From NCBI RefSeq assembly GCF_000515395.1, contig NZ_KI911782.1, forward strand, positions 62,001-126,000: DNA of 64,000 nt, given 5' to 3'. The DNA is from Jiangella gansuensis DSM 44835. Its GTDB lineage: Bacteria > Actinomycetota > Actinomycetes > Jiangellales > Jiangellaceae. The position numbers were made by a program, and so were the translations under genes. The number at the start of each line of letters is the position of its first letter. The stretch's first letter is position 1. The notes under the pieces were generated by a model. That model searched no databases and was not told the origin of the DNA. It was given only the letters and a program-made list of their open reading frames with translations. This document shows, in pieces, positions 7,996-15,803 of this stretch.

Positions 7996-10596
7996 TCAGC
8001 GCGAGCGGCGAAGCGCGACGTCGGTGACGGCGTGAGGTGCGAGCCGGAGCTCGAGTCCTGTGTCGGGGCCGATCGGCCGCCAGCCGCCCGGCTCCGCCCC
8101 CGAGTCCGCCCCCGACGCCTCGACTGCGTCCGCCGTCGCCCAGCCCAGCCGCACGGTCAGCGGTGCGTCCGACAGCGACCGCAACCGGGCGCGTACCGGG
8201 CCGTCCGCGCGGGCCGGCAGGAGGTCGACCAGCACGTCGTCGGCGGGGTCGACCAGGAGCCCGGCCGCGCCGGCCGGCTGCACGGGACCGGCGTACTGCC
8301 GCCCGACCAGCGGATGCAGCAGGTCGTCGCCGAAGCGCCGGACGGCCGCGGCGTCGTGTGGGCGCGGCGCGAACCGGTAGCGGAACGTCTGCGTCCCGCC
8401 TTGCGCGGCGCGGAAATTGGTGAAGTGCAGGTTGTTCATCAGCCAGCTGTTGACGTGGCCGGACGACGCATCCAGCGTGCGCGCCCACAAGCCGGTCCGG
8501 AAGGCGCCCAACTGCACCAGCGGTGCGTCGTAGGAGCCCCACAGCACGGCGCTGCCCGACCCCGCCGTCGCCGGTGCCACACCCACCGCGTGCTGGATTG
8601 CGTACCAGTCGCGGCTGGTGTCGGGCAGCTGCTCGTGCTCGGCGACGAACGCGGCGCCGGCGGTCTCGACCAGGAACCGGGGGTCGGCGACGGCGAACGG
8701 GAACGTCACGAAAATGCTCTCGGGCTCGAACGACTCCGCCTTGCGCACGGTCACGTCCAGGTCGATGACGTCCGACGACGGGTACAGGCGCAGCGTCGAC
8801 TCGGTGTCCACGCCGCCGACCTGGCCGGACCACGTCAGCGCCACGAAGCCGGCGCCGTGAGACATGCCCGCCGGTGACGGCGACGTGGCCGCCGTCCGCT
8901 CGAATGCCGGCCCGGGGAAGTCGGGGTGGAAGTCCCGCGGCCTGATGCGGAACGGATGGTCGGAGTCGGCCGGTATCGTCTCGGCCACCAGCGCGCCCAG
9001 TGGGAACGGACCGTCCGGGTCGACGAGCTCGCGACCGGTGCGCCGGTCGACCAGGCTGGTCACGCCGCCGCGTGCGGGGTCGACGGTGACGGCGAACTCC
9101 GGTGTCTCGAGCGTGTTGCCGCTCCCGCCGTCGACGGGTTCAGCCGGCAGCTCCACCGTGGTCACCCCGAACGGCTCGACGTCCGCGGCGACGACGGCCC
9201 GACCGCCTCCGGCGACGTCGACGAGCACCGGATCCGTGCGCCGCCGCGCGGTCGGGTTCACCAGCACGATCGACGACCCGCCGAGGCAGGTGCGGTCGGT
9301 ACCGAGGCCGGTCCGGTGCATCGCGGGCTCGCCGTCGGAGCCACTGGCCAGCAGCCGGAACAGGCCCTCCACGGCGACGTCGCGGGCGAGGTCGTAGGCG
9401 CCGTAGGCGAATCCCGCCTTCGCGTTCCAGTGCGAGGCGGTGTAGGTGCTCTCGGGGTTGGAGAAGCTCTCCCAGGAACCCCAGGTGTGCTCGCCGAACA
9501 GCCAGAGCAGCCGGTCCACGTCGGCGAGATCGGCGGCCAGCTCGGCGCGGGAGCGCAGCCGCACCGGGCCACGTGAATGCCCGAGCACGGACGCCAGGTC
9601 CACCGCGCCGTCGCCGCGCAGGTCGGCGAGCGCGTGCATGACCTCGCCGGTCAGCTGGTGGCTGCGGACCAGCCGGTGCACCGACAGCTCACGCGCGGTG
9701 GATCCGTGCCCGTGCGACCACCAGTCGGCCCACTCGCCGCGCACCACCGGCACGTCGACGCCGTCCGCCGCCACCCGTTCCAGCCGGTCCAGCGCCTCGT
9801 CCATGGTGGCCAGGCGCATGGGCCGGTCCGGGTGTTCGGAGTTCCAATGCGACATGAGGGGCAGGAACTCCAGCGTGGGCCAGCGGTTGTCGTTGGCCGC
9901 GTGCACGACGGCGACGTCGAACGGGTAGTCGTCGCGTTCGTCCAGGTCGTCGACCAGCGCCCGCACGCGCTTCGCGGCGAGCCGGACGTCGCCGTCGATG
10001 ATGCCCCACTCCTCGCCGATCCCGTAGTGGGTGCTCAGGAACACGAAGATGCGTGCGCCGTCCGGACCTTCCCACCAGAACCCGCTGGGCTGGGTGAACG
10101 GTGCCCGGCCGTGGTCGGGGTTGAGTGCCATGACCAGCCGGGTGATGCCGTGGCGTCGCATCGCCGGCACCGTGCCCCATGGCAGCCCGTTGACGTCCCC
10201 GTGCTGTTCGGTGCGGATCGGGATGCCCGCCTCGACCAGCGGCGTGAGCGCCTCGTACGTCCGCTCGATCTCCTGCTCGCCGGGCAACTGGGTCATGTTC
10301 AGGTACCCGCCGGTGACGGCGATGCGCCCGTCGTCCACCAGCCGCCGCAGGCGCTCGACGTCGGCGGGGTCGGCGTGCCGGACGAACTCGACGACCGGCC
10401 GGCTCACCTCGAACGTCCAACGCAGCGCGGCGGGCCCGTCGGATGCCGTCGCGTCGCACAGGTCCAGAACCCGGCGGACGATGTCGCGGTGCTGCCGGTC
10501 GATGAGCCGCGGGCTGTCGGTGTAGCCGACGTCGTGGTGGGTGTGCGGGACGAGCAGGACCTCGGCGATGCGGGGGCGCGACGGCACGATGGACAC
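7996..10596 (-). CDS. GH38-like alpha-mannosidase (divergent subgroup)
   Basis: 866 residues from GTG 10596 (GTG 10587 is an alternative). VPHTHHDVGYTD near the N-terminus (H18, H20, D22) corresponds to the first metal-binding motif of GH38, and QHGDVNGLPW resembles the nucleophile Asp strand. RELSVHRLVRSHQL fits the helical bundle that follows. The C-terminal half is beta-rich, as in GH38. It is clearly more diverged than the second GH38 at 15800, so the substrate linkage may differ. No signal peptide. An in-frame upstream ATG (10644) would put the operator-like site inside the coding region and is less likely. Confidence 0.75.
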   Translation of the reverse strand: MSIVPSRPRIAEVLLVPHTHHDVGYTDSPRLIDRQHRDIVRRVLDLCDATASDGPAALRWTFEVSRPVVEFVRHADPADVERLRRLVDDGRIAVTGGYLNMTQLPGEQEIERTYEALTPLVEAGIPIRTEQHGDVNGLPWGTVPAMRRHGITRLVMALNPDHGRAPFTQPSGFWWEGPDGARIFVFLSTHYGIGEEWGIIDGDVRLAAKRVRALVDDLDERDDYPFDVAVVHAANDNRWPTLEFLPLMSHWNSEHPDRPMRLATMDEALDRLERVAADGVDVPVVRGEWADWWSHGHGSTARELSVHRLVRSHQLTGEVMHALADLRGDGAVDLASVLGHSRGPVRLRSRAELAADLADVDRLLWLFGEHTWGSWESFSNPESTYTASHWNAKAGFAYGAYDLARDVAVEGLFRLLASGSDGEPAMHRTGLGTDRTCLGGSSIVLVNPTARRRTDPVLVDVAGGGRAVVAADVEPFGVTTVELPAEPVDGGSGNTLETPEFAVTVDPARGGVTSLVDRRTGRELVDPDGPFPLGALVAETIPADSDHPFRIRPRDFHPDFPGPAFERTAATSPSPAGMSHGAGFVALTWSGQVGGVDTESTLRLYPSSDVIDLDVTVRKAESFEPESIFVTFPFAVADPRFLVETAGAAFVAEHEQLPDTSRDWYAIQHAVGVAPATAGSGSAVLWGSYDAPLVQLGAFRTGLWARTLDASSGHVNSWLMNNLHFTNFRAAQGGTQTFRYRFAPRPHDAAAVRRFGDDLLHPLVGRQYAGPVQPAGAAGLLVDPADDVLVDLLPARADGPVRARLRSLSDAPLTVRLGWATADAVEASGADSGAEPGGWRPIGPDTGLELRLAPHAVTDVALRRSR

Positions 10597-10603
10597 TCCG
10601 TTG

Positions 10604-10617
10604 TGGGAACGATCTCG
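10604..10617. promoter_or_regulatory. LacI-type operator candidate before the GH38-like gene
   Basis: TGGGAACGATCTCG keeps the left half of the site at 5047 and has a weaker right half. It lies just upstream of the chosen GTG start of the minus-strand GH38-like gene, where bound repressor would block transcription. Confidence 0.5.
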
Positions 10618-10715
10618 GCATCCGAGCCAAACATGTGCTTCCACTAGGCGTCAAGGGTCAGTCCCGGTGACGTGCCTGGACCGCGGAAATCGGTTCCCGG
10701 CGGCTACTTCCGGGG

Positions 10716-10773
10716 TTGACGCGCCATCCGGACAGTTGCCATGATGCCGGTGCATGGTGGGATCGATCCCACC
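10716..10773 (+). promoter_or_regulatory. Promoter and perfect LacI-type operator of the sugar ABC operon
   Basis: A -35-like TTGACG (10716-10721) is followed after 18 bases by CATGAT (10740-10745). Just downstream, 10756-10773 is a perfect 18-bp palindrome, GGTGGGATCGATCCCACC, containing TGGGATCGATCCCA. A repressor here would overlap the transcription start region of the operon beginning at 10846. Confidence 0.6.
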
Positions 10774-10845
10774 CATTCCATCGATCATCCACGTGGCGGC
10801 TCGTCGCCGCTGCCAGAAATCGACGTACGAACAGGGAGCGCAACG

Positions 10846-12228
10846 ATGCGGAGACCCCCCGTCCTGCCGGTGGCCATCGTCGGAGCGGCCGCGCTGGCCT
10901 TGACCGCCTGTGGCGGCGTCGGCAGCGGAAGCTCCGACGGCGACGGCGACAACGCCCAGTCCGGCGACCTGTCGGCCGAGCCCAGCGGCTCCATCACCAC
11001 GATCGGCTTCGCCCTGCCCGACGAGATCGCCACGGTCCGGGTCGAGACGTTCGAGGAGATGTATCCGGACGTCGACGTCAACATCAACGAGGGCGGCTTC
11101 GACGAGCAGCAGTTCCTGTCGTCCGTCGCCAGCGGCAACCCGTCCGAGCTGGTGTACATCCCCGGCGACCAGGTGGGCGCGTTCGCCGCCCGCGGCGCGA
11201 TCCAGCCGCTGGACGAGTGCATCGAGCAGCGCGACATCGACCTCGAGCAGTACCGGCCGAACGTGCTGGACCTGGTGCAGTACGACGGCTCCACCTACGC
11301 GATCCCGGAGTTCTACAACACCCCGGTGCTGATCGTGAACAACACCGTGCTCGCCGAGGCCGGGCTGACGCCGGAGGACATCGCCATCGCCGACCAGCAG
11401 AGCCTGCTCGCGGCGGCCCAGGCGATGACCGTCCGCAACGGCAGCACGTACGAGCGCATCGGTATCCACCTGCGCCTGCCTGACCTCACCCCCTTCTACG
11501 GCGTCGTCGACGGCAACCCGTGGGTGGCCGCGGCCGACGACTTCCGGCTCGACGACCCCGCCACGGCCGCCACCATGGAGCGGCTGAAGGCGGTCCAGGA
11601 CGCGCAGGGCGGGCACACCGCGCTCAAGGACTTCGAGAACACCTGGGACCTGTTCGGTGAGGGCAACCCGTTCGCGCAGAACCAGGTCGGCGCCATGGTC
11701 ATCGAACAGTGGTACGTCAACGTCCTGGCCAACACCTCCCCGGACGTCGACATCACGGTCCTGCCGATCACCGACGTCAACGGCGACACCGTCACCTGGG
11801 CCACCTCCAACGCGTGGGCCATCCCGAAGGACGCGGACAACACGGCCACGGCGTGCGAGTTCATGAAGATCATGACCGCGCCGGACACCTGGGCCGCGGC
11901 GGCGCAGGAGCGCATCGAGCTGCGGCAGGACGAGGGCAAGGCGTTCACCGGCATCTACACCGCCAACGAGGCCGCCGACGACCAGGTCTTCGGTGAGCTG
12001 TACACGCCTGGCACCGGGGCGAACCAGAAGTGGGACGACGCCGTCCAGGCCGTGCTGGAAGCCCAGGCCGACGCCTGGGTGATGCCCGCGAACCCGATCG
12101 GGGCCCAGTTCAAGGCCGCGTGGCTGGAAGCCTCCAACCGCATCCTCGCCGGGACGCAGGACGCACCCAGCGCCCTGGCCGACGCCCAGGACAGGGTCGA
12201 GCAGGCGCTCGCCGATGTCGGCGACTGA
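10846..12228 (+). CDS. Carbohydrate ABC transporter substrate-binding lipoprotein
   Basis: 460 residues. The signal peptide ends in a lipobox, LALTACGG, so the mature protein is lipid-anchored outside the membrane. The fold is a family 1 (CUT1) sugar-binding protein, with typical features such as ETFEEMYPDVDVNINEG and AIPKDADNTATACEFMKIM. ATG 10846 has CAGGGAGC about ten bases upstream. It is the first gene of a seven-gene operon ending at 20345 and overlaps the first permease by 14 bases. No ATP-binding subunit is encoded here, so the importer probably borrows a shared MsiK-type ATPase, as is common in actinobacteria. The ligand is likely a mannose- or GlcNAc-containing oligosaccharide, inferred from the neighbours. 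Confidence 0.92.
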   Translation: MRRPPVLPVAIVGAAALALTACGGVGSGSSDGDGDNAQSGDLSAEPSGSITTIGFALPDEIATVRVETFEEMYPDVDVNINEGGFDEQQFLSSVASGNPSELVYIPGDQVGAFAARGAIQPLDECIEQRDIDLEQYRPNVLDLVQYDGSTYAIPEFYNTPVLIVNNTVLAEAGLTPEDIAIADQQSLLAAAQAMTVRNGSTYERIGIHLRLPDLTPFYGVVDGNPWVAAADDFRLDDPATAATMERLKAVQDAQGGHTALKDFENTWDLFGEGNPFAQNQVGAMVIEQWYVNVLANTSPDVDITVLPITDVNGDTVTWATSNAWAIPKDADNTATACEFMKIMTAPDTWAAAAQERIELRQDEGKAFTGIYTANEAADDQVFGELYTPGTGANQKWDDAVQAVLEAQADAWVMPANPIGAQFKAAWLEASNRILAGTQDAPSALADAQDRVEQALADVGD

Positions 12229-13186
12229 CGTCCGTGTACCGCCGGTGGCGCCGCCGATGACCCGGCGGCGCCGCTGGCGGGCGGCCTGGCGGCGGCCCGA
12301 GACGCGATGGGCCTACCTGTTCCTGCTGCCGTGGATCGTGGGCTTCCTGGTGTTCACGGCCGGGCCGATGCTGGCCAGCCTGGTGCTGTCCTTCACCGAC
12401 TACGACGTCATCAACCCGGCGACGTACGTCGGCGGTGAGAACTACCAGCGGATGGTCGAGGACCCGCGGGTCCGCACCGCCCTGTTCAACACCCTGCTCT
12501 ACACCGTTGTCCACGTGCCGGTGTCCATCGCGATCGCCCTGGCGCTGGCGGTGCTGCTCAACCAGATCGGCGGCCGGTTCGCGGGGTTCTTCCGTACCGT
12601 GTTCTACCTGCCGGCCATGACGCCCACCGTCGCGGTCGGCGTGTTGTTCCTGCTGCTGCTGAACGGTCAGAACGGCCTGGTCAACGCACTTCTGGGGCTG
12701 TTCGGGATCGACGGCCCGGCATGGACGACGGACCCGGCCTGGGTGCGCTGGGGCATCATCGTCATGAGCCTGTGGACCATCGGCGGCACCATCGTCATCC
12801 TGTTCGCCGCGCTCAAGAACGTGCCGACGGACCTCTACGAGGCCGCGCGCATCGACGGCGCCGGTGCGTGGCGGCAGTTCCGCGAGGTCACCGTCCCGAT
12901 GATCTCCGGGTCCCTGTTCTTCGTGACCATCGTGAACACCATCGCCTCGCTGCAGATGTTCACCGAGGTCTACACGATGTTCTACGGGAACGCCCAGAGC
13001 CAGTTGCAGGCGTCGGACAGCGCGCTGTTCTACGTGATCTATCTGTTCCAGCAGGGCTTCCAGTTCCTCCAGATGGGGTACGCATCGGCATTGGCATGGG
13101 GGCTGTTCGTCATCGTTTTGATCGTCACGCTGGTGCAGGTCAAGGTCGGCGACAGGTTCGTCTACTACGAGGGGGACGACCGATGA
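12215..13186 (+). CDS. Sugar ABC transporter permease (MalF-like)
   Basis: 323 residues with about six transmembrane segments, starting at LFLLPWIVGFLVFTAGPML. The cytoplasmic coupling loop DLYEAARIDGAGAWRQFREVTVPMI matches the EAA motif of binding-protein-dependent permeases. The start overlaps the end of the binding-protein gene by 14 bases and its stop overlaps the next start as ATGA, so the importer subunits are translationally coupled. Confidence 0.93.
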   Translation: MSATDVRVPPVAPPMTRRRRWRAAWRRPETRWAYLFLLPWIVGFLVFTAGPMLASLVLSFTDYDVINPATYVGGENYQRMVEDPRVRTALFNTLLYTVVHVPVSIAIALALAVLLNQIGGRFAGFFRTVFYLPAMTPTVAVGVLFLLLLNGQNGLVNALLGLFGIDGPAWTTDPAWVRWGIIVMSLWTIGGTIVILFAALKNVPTDLYEAARIDGAGAWRQFREVTVPMISGSLFFVTIVNTIASLQMFTEVYTMFYGNAQSQLQASDSALFYVIYLFQQGFQFLQMGYASALAWGLFVIVLIVTLVQVKVGDRFVYYEGDDR

Positions 13187-14103
13187 CCCAGGTGGTCCAG
13201 GTCGAACCGGCTCGCGAGGAGCCCAGCGGAGCCGGGCCGGGGAGCCGGCGTCCGCGGGCCGGCGCGTCGCCGGTGCGTCGTGTGGTGCGCACCGGGTTCA
13301 TCGTCACCGCGGTGGCCATCGTGGCGGCCACGTTCACCTATCCACTGCTGTGGCTGATCAGCGCGTCGCTCAAGCCGCGGTACCAGGTGTTCGACAACGT
13401 GCTGATCCCGCGGGAGGTGCAGCCGGAGAACTACACCGGCCTGGTGGACACCGTCCCGTTCCTCACCTGGTTCGGCAACTCGATGCTGGTCGGGGTGATG
13501 GCCGCGCTGACGGTCACGTTGAGCAGCGCGCTGGTCGCCTTCGGGTTCGCGTACTTCCGCTTCCCCGGCCGGAACGTGCTCTTCATGCTGGTGCTGGGCA
13601 CCATGATGTTGCCGGCCGCGGTGACGATGATCCCGACGTTCCTCATCTGGCAGGAGCTCGGGCTGTCGCAGACGCAGGTGCCGCTGTGGGCGCACAACGT
13701 GTTCGCCTCGGCGTTCTACATCTTCCTCATGCGGCAGTTCTTCCTCAGCCTGCCGCGCGACACGTTCGAGGCCGCCCGCGTGGACGGCTGCGGGTACTTC
13801 GGTCTGTTCTGGCGGATCGCAATGCCGCTGTGCAGGCCAGCGCTGATCGTGGTGTTCATCTTCGAGTTCCGGGCCAGCTGGACCGACCTCATCCGGCCGC
13901 TGATCTATCTGCAGGACGAGGCGCTCTACACACTCCCGCGCGGCCTGAAGGCGGTGCTGGACGCGTTCGGACAGGGCGGTGAACAGCGCTGGGAGATCGT
14001 GATGGCGGCCTCGGTGTTGGCGACGATCCCGCTGATCATCTTGTTCTTCTGCGCGCAACGCTACTTCGTCGAAGGCATCGCCACGCAGGGGCGCAAGGGG
14101 TGA
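13183..14103 (+). CDS. Sugar ABC transporter permease (MalG-like)
   Basis: 306 residues from ATG 13183, which overlaps the preceding stop. After a charged N-terminus there are about six membrane segments; FEAARVDGCGYFGLFWRIAMPL is the EAA loop. It pairs with the 12215 permease to form the membrane channel. The 76 bases before the ROK kinase contain a small CTCGG/CCGAG hairpin (about 14116-14130), possibly tuning downstream expression. Confidence 0.93.
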   Translation: MTQVVQVEPAREEPSGAGPGSRRPRAGASPVRRVVRTGFIVTAVAIVAATFTYPLLWLISASLKPRYQVFDNVLIPREVQPENYTGLVDTVPFLTWFGNSMLVGVMAALTVTLSSALVAFGFAYFRFPGRNVLFMLVLGTMMLPAAVTMIPTFLIWQELGLSQTQVPLWAHNVFASAFYIFLMRQFFLSLPRDTFEAARVDGCGYFGLFWRIAMPLCRPALIVVFIFEFRASWTDLIRPLIYLQDEALYTLPRGLKAVLDAFGQGGEQRWEIVMAASVLATIPLIILFFCAQRYFVEGIATQGRKG

Positions 14104-14179
14104 ACAGACGGACACCGCTCTCGGGAATTCCGAGTGGCCGGGAGAACGGTCCCAGACGGGACGGGGAAGAGCAGGGCGG

Positions 14180-15190
14180 ATGAACGAGGCAACGCGGGCA
14201 CACGCGACACGGGGCGCCGGTGGCGCCGACCCCGCCGTGCTGGCACTGGACATCGGCGGCACCAAGCTGGCCGTCGGGGTCGTGACGACGGACGGCCGGG
14301 TGCACGCTCTGACCGTCGAGCCGACCCGGCGCTGGGAGGGGCCGGACGCCGTCATCGCTCGGCTGTTCGACATGGGGCACCGCGCCGTCGAGGCGGCCGG
14401 ACTGGACCGGCCCGTCAGCGCGGTGGGCATCTCCTGCGGAGGGCCGCTGGACAGCGCCACCGGCGTCCTCATCTCGCCGCCGCACCTGCCGGGTTGGCTC
14501 GATGTGCCGCTCGGTGAGATGACGCGGACGGAGTTCGGCGTCCCCGCGTTCCTGGAGAACGACGCCACCGCGGCGGCGTTGGGCGAGCACCGGTTCGGCG
14601 CCGCCCGCGGCACCACCACGATGATCTACCTGACCATCTCCACCGGGGTGGGCGGCGGTGCGGTCATCGGCGGCTCGCTGCACCGCGGCGCGGCCGGCAA
14701 TGGCGGCGAGCTGGGCCACGTCATGGTCCGGCCCGGCGGACGGACCTGCTCCTGCGGGCGGCGTGGCTGCCTGGAGGCGTACGTGTCCGGAACCAACATC
14801 GCGGCCCGCGCGTCCGAGGGCATCAGAGCCGGCCGGACGACGAGCCTGGCCGCGGTCGATCCCCTGACCGCCGCCGAGGTCGCTGCGGCCGCCACCGCCG
14901 GCGATGCCTACGCGCGCGAGGTCTGGGACGAGACCACCGACGTGCTGGGCCAGGCGGTCACCGACCTGGTCAACGTGTTCGAGCCGGACCTGGTGGTGCT
15001 CGGCGGCGGCGTCACGCGCTCCGGCGCGATGCTGCTGGACCCGGTCGCGGAAGCTGTGGCCCGCGATGCGATGCCGCCCGCGGCCAAGGCCGCGCGAGTG
15101 GTGCTGGCCGGCCTCGGGGACGTGGTGTGTGTGGTGGGTGCCGGGGTGGTCGCCTTGGACGCCCTGACGACGGAGGTGGAGCATGCCTGA
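14180..15190 (+). CDS. ROK-family sugar kinase
   Basis: 336 residues. The phosphate-binding motif is LALDIGGTKLAVGVV, the catalytic loop LENDATAAALGEH, and the zinc site ELGHVMVRPGGRTCSCGRRGCLEAY (read in two parts: GHVMVRPGG, then CSCGRRGCLEAY), which is the ROK signature with its three Zn-binding cysteines. No N-terminal HTH, so it is a kinase rather than a ROK repressor. Family members phosphorylate glucose, mannose, fructose, GlcNAc or ManNAc with ATP. In this operon mannose or GlcNAc released by the hydrolases is the likely substrate. It overlaps the SIS gene by 8 bases. Confidence 0.9.
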   Translation: MNEATRAHATRGAGGADPAVLALDIGGTKLAVGVVTTDGRVHALTVEPTRRWEGPDAVIARLFDMGHRAVEAAGLDRPVSAVGISCGGPLDSATGVLISPPHLPGWLDVPLGEMTRTEFGVPAFLENDATAAALGEHRFGAARGTTTMIYLTISTGVGGGAVIGGSLHRGAAGNGGELGHVMVRPGGRTCSCGRRGCLEAYVSGTNIAARASEGIRAGRTTSLAAVDPLTAAEVAAAATAGDAYAREVWDETTDVLGQAVTDLVNVFEPDLVVLGGGVTRSGAMLLDPVAEAVARDAMPPAAKAARVVLAGLGDVVCVVGAGVVALDALTTEVEHA

Positions 15191-15803
15191 CCAGACGACC
15201 GACGTGGTGGCCGGCGTCCTCGATCAGCACCTGGCGGACCACGTCGCGGTCGCCGGGGCGATGCGCGAACTCGTACCGCTGGTACGAGAAATCGGTAGCC
15301 TGATCTGCGAGAGGTTCGCCTCCGGCGGCGTGCTCTACACCTTCGGCAACGGTGGCAGCGCCGCCGACGCCCAGCATTTCACCGGGGAGTTGATCGGGCA
15401 CTACAAGCGCGACCGCCGGCCGCTGCCCGCCGTCACGCTCACCACTGACCCGACCGTCATGACCTGCATCGCCAACGACTATTCCTACGACGATGTCTTC
15501 GCCCGCCAGGTCACCGCGCTGGCCCGCCCGGGTGATGTCGTCGCGGCTTTCACCACCAGCGGCCGCTCGCCCAACGTCGTCGCCGGCCTGGCCGCGGCGC
15601 GGGCGAAGGGCGCGACGACGGTGTTGTTCGCCGGTGGCGACGGCGGACCGGCGGCGCGACACGCCGACCACGCGCTGCTGGTGCCGTCCACGCAGACCCC
15701 GCGCATCCAGGAGATGCACACGCTGTCGCTGCACCTGATCAGCGAGATGGCCGACACCTGGGCCGCCGCCACCGAGAGCACACCGGAGGAGCCGACCGCA
15801 TGA
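15183..15803 (+). CDS. SIS-domain phosphosugar isomerase, GmhA-like
   Basis: 206 residues with the sugar-isomerase fold. FGNGGSAADAQHFTGEL, FTTSGRSPNVV and TPRIQEMHTLSLH closely follow sedoheptulose-7-phosphate isomerase (GmhA), including the conserved acidic/His residues of the active site. No other heptose-pathway genes are present, and in this operon it follows a sugar kinase, so it may isomerise the sugar phosphate made by the ROK enzyme; that reassignment is inference. The start overlaps the kinase gene and its stop overlaps the GH38 start by 4 bases. Confidence 0.85.
   Translation: MPDQTTDVVAGVLDQHLADHVAVAGAMRELVPLVREIGSLICERFASGGVLYTFGNGGSAADAQHFTGELIGHYKRDRRPLPAVTLTTDPTVMTCIANDYSYDDVFARQVTALARPGDVVAAFTTSGRSPNVVAGLAAARAKGATTVLFAGGDGGPAARHADHALLVPSTQTPRIQEMHTLSLHLISEMADTWAAATESTPEEPTA

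Noticed and set aside
9577-10647. Plus-strand open frame opposite the GH38-like gene
   Set aside because: Low-complexity product, no family, fully contained in a recognised gene on the other strand.
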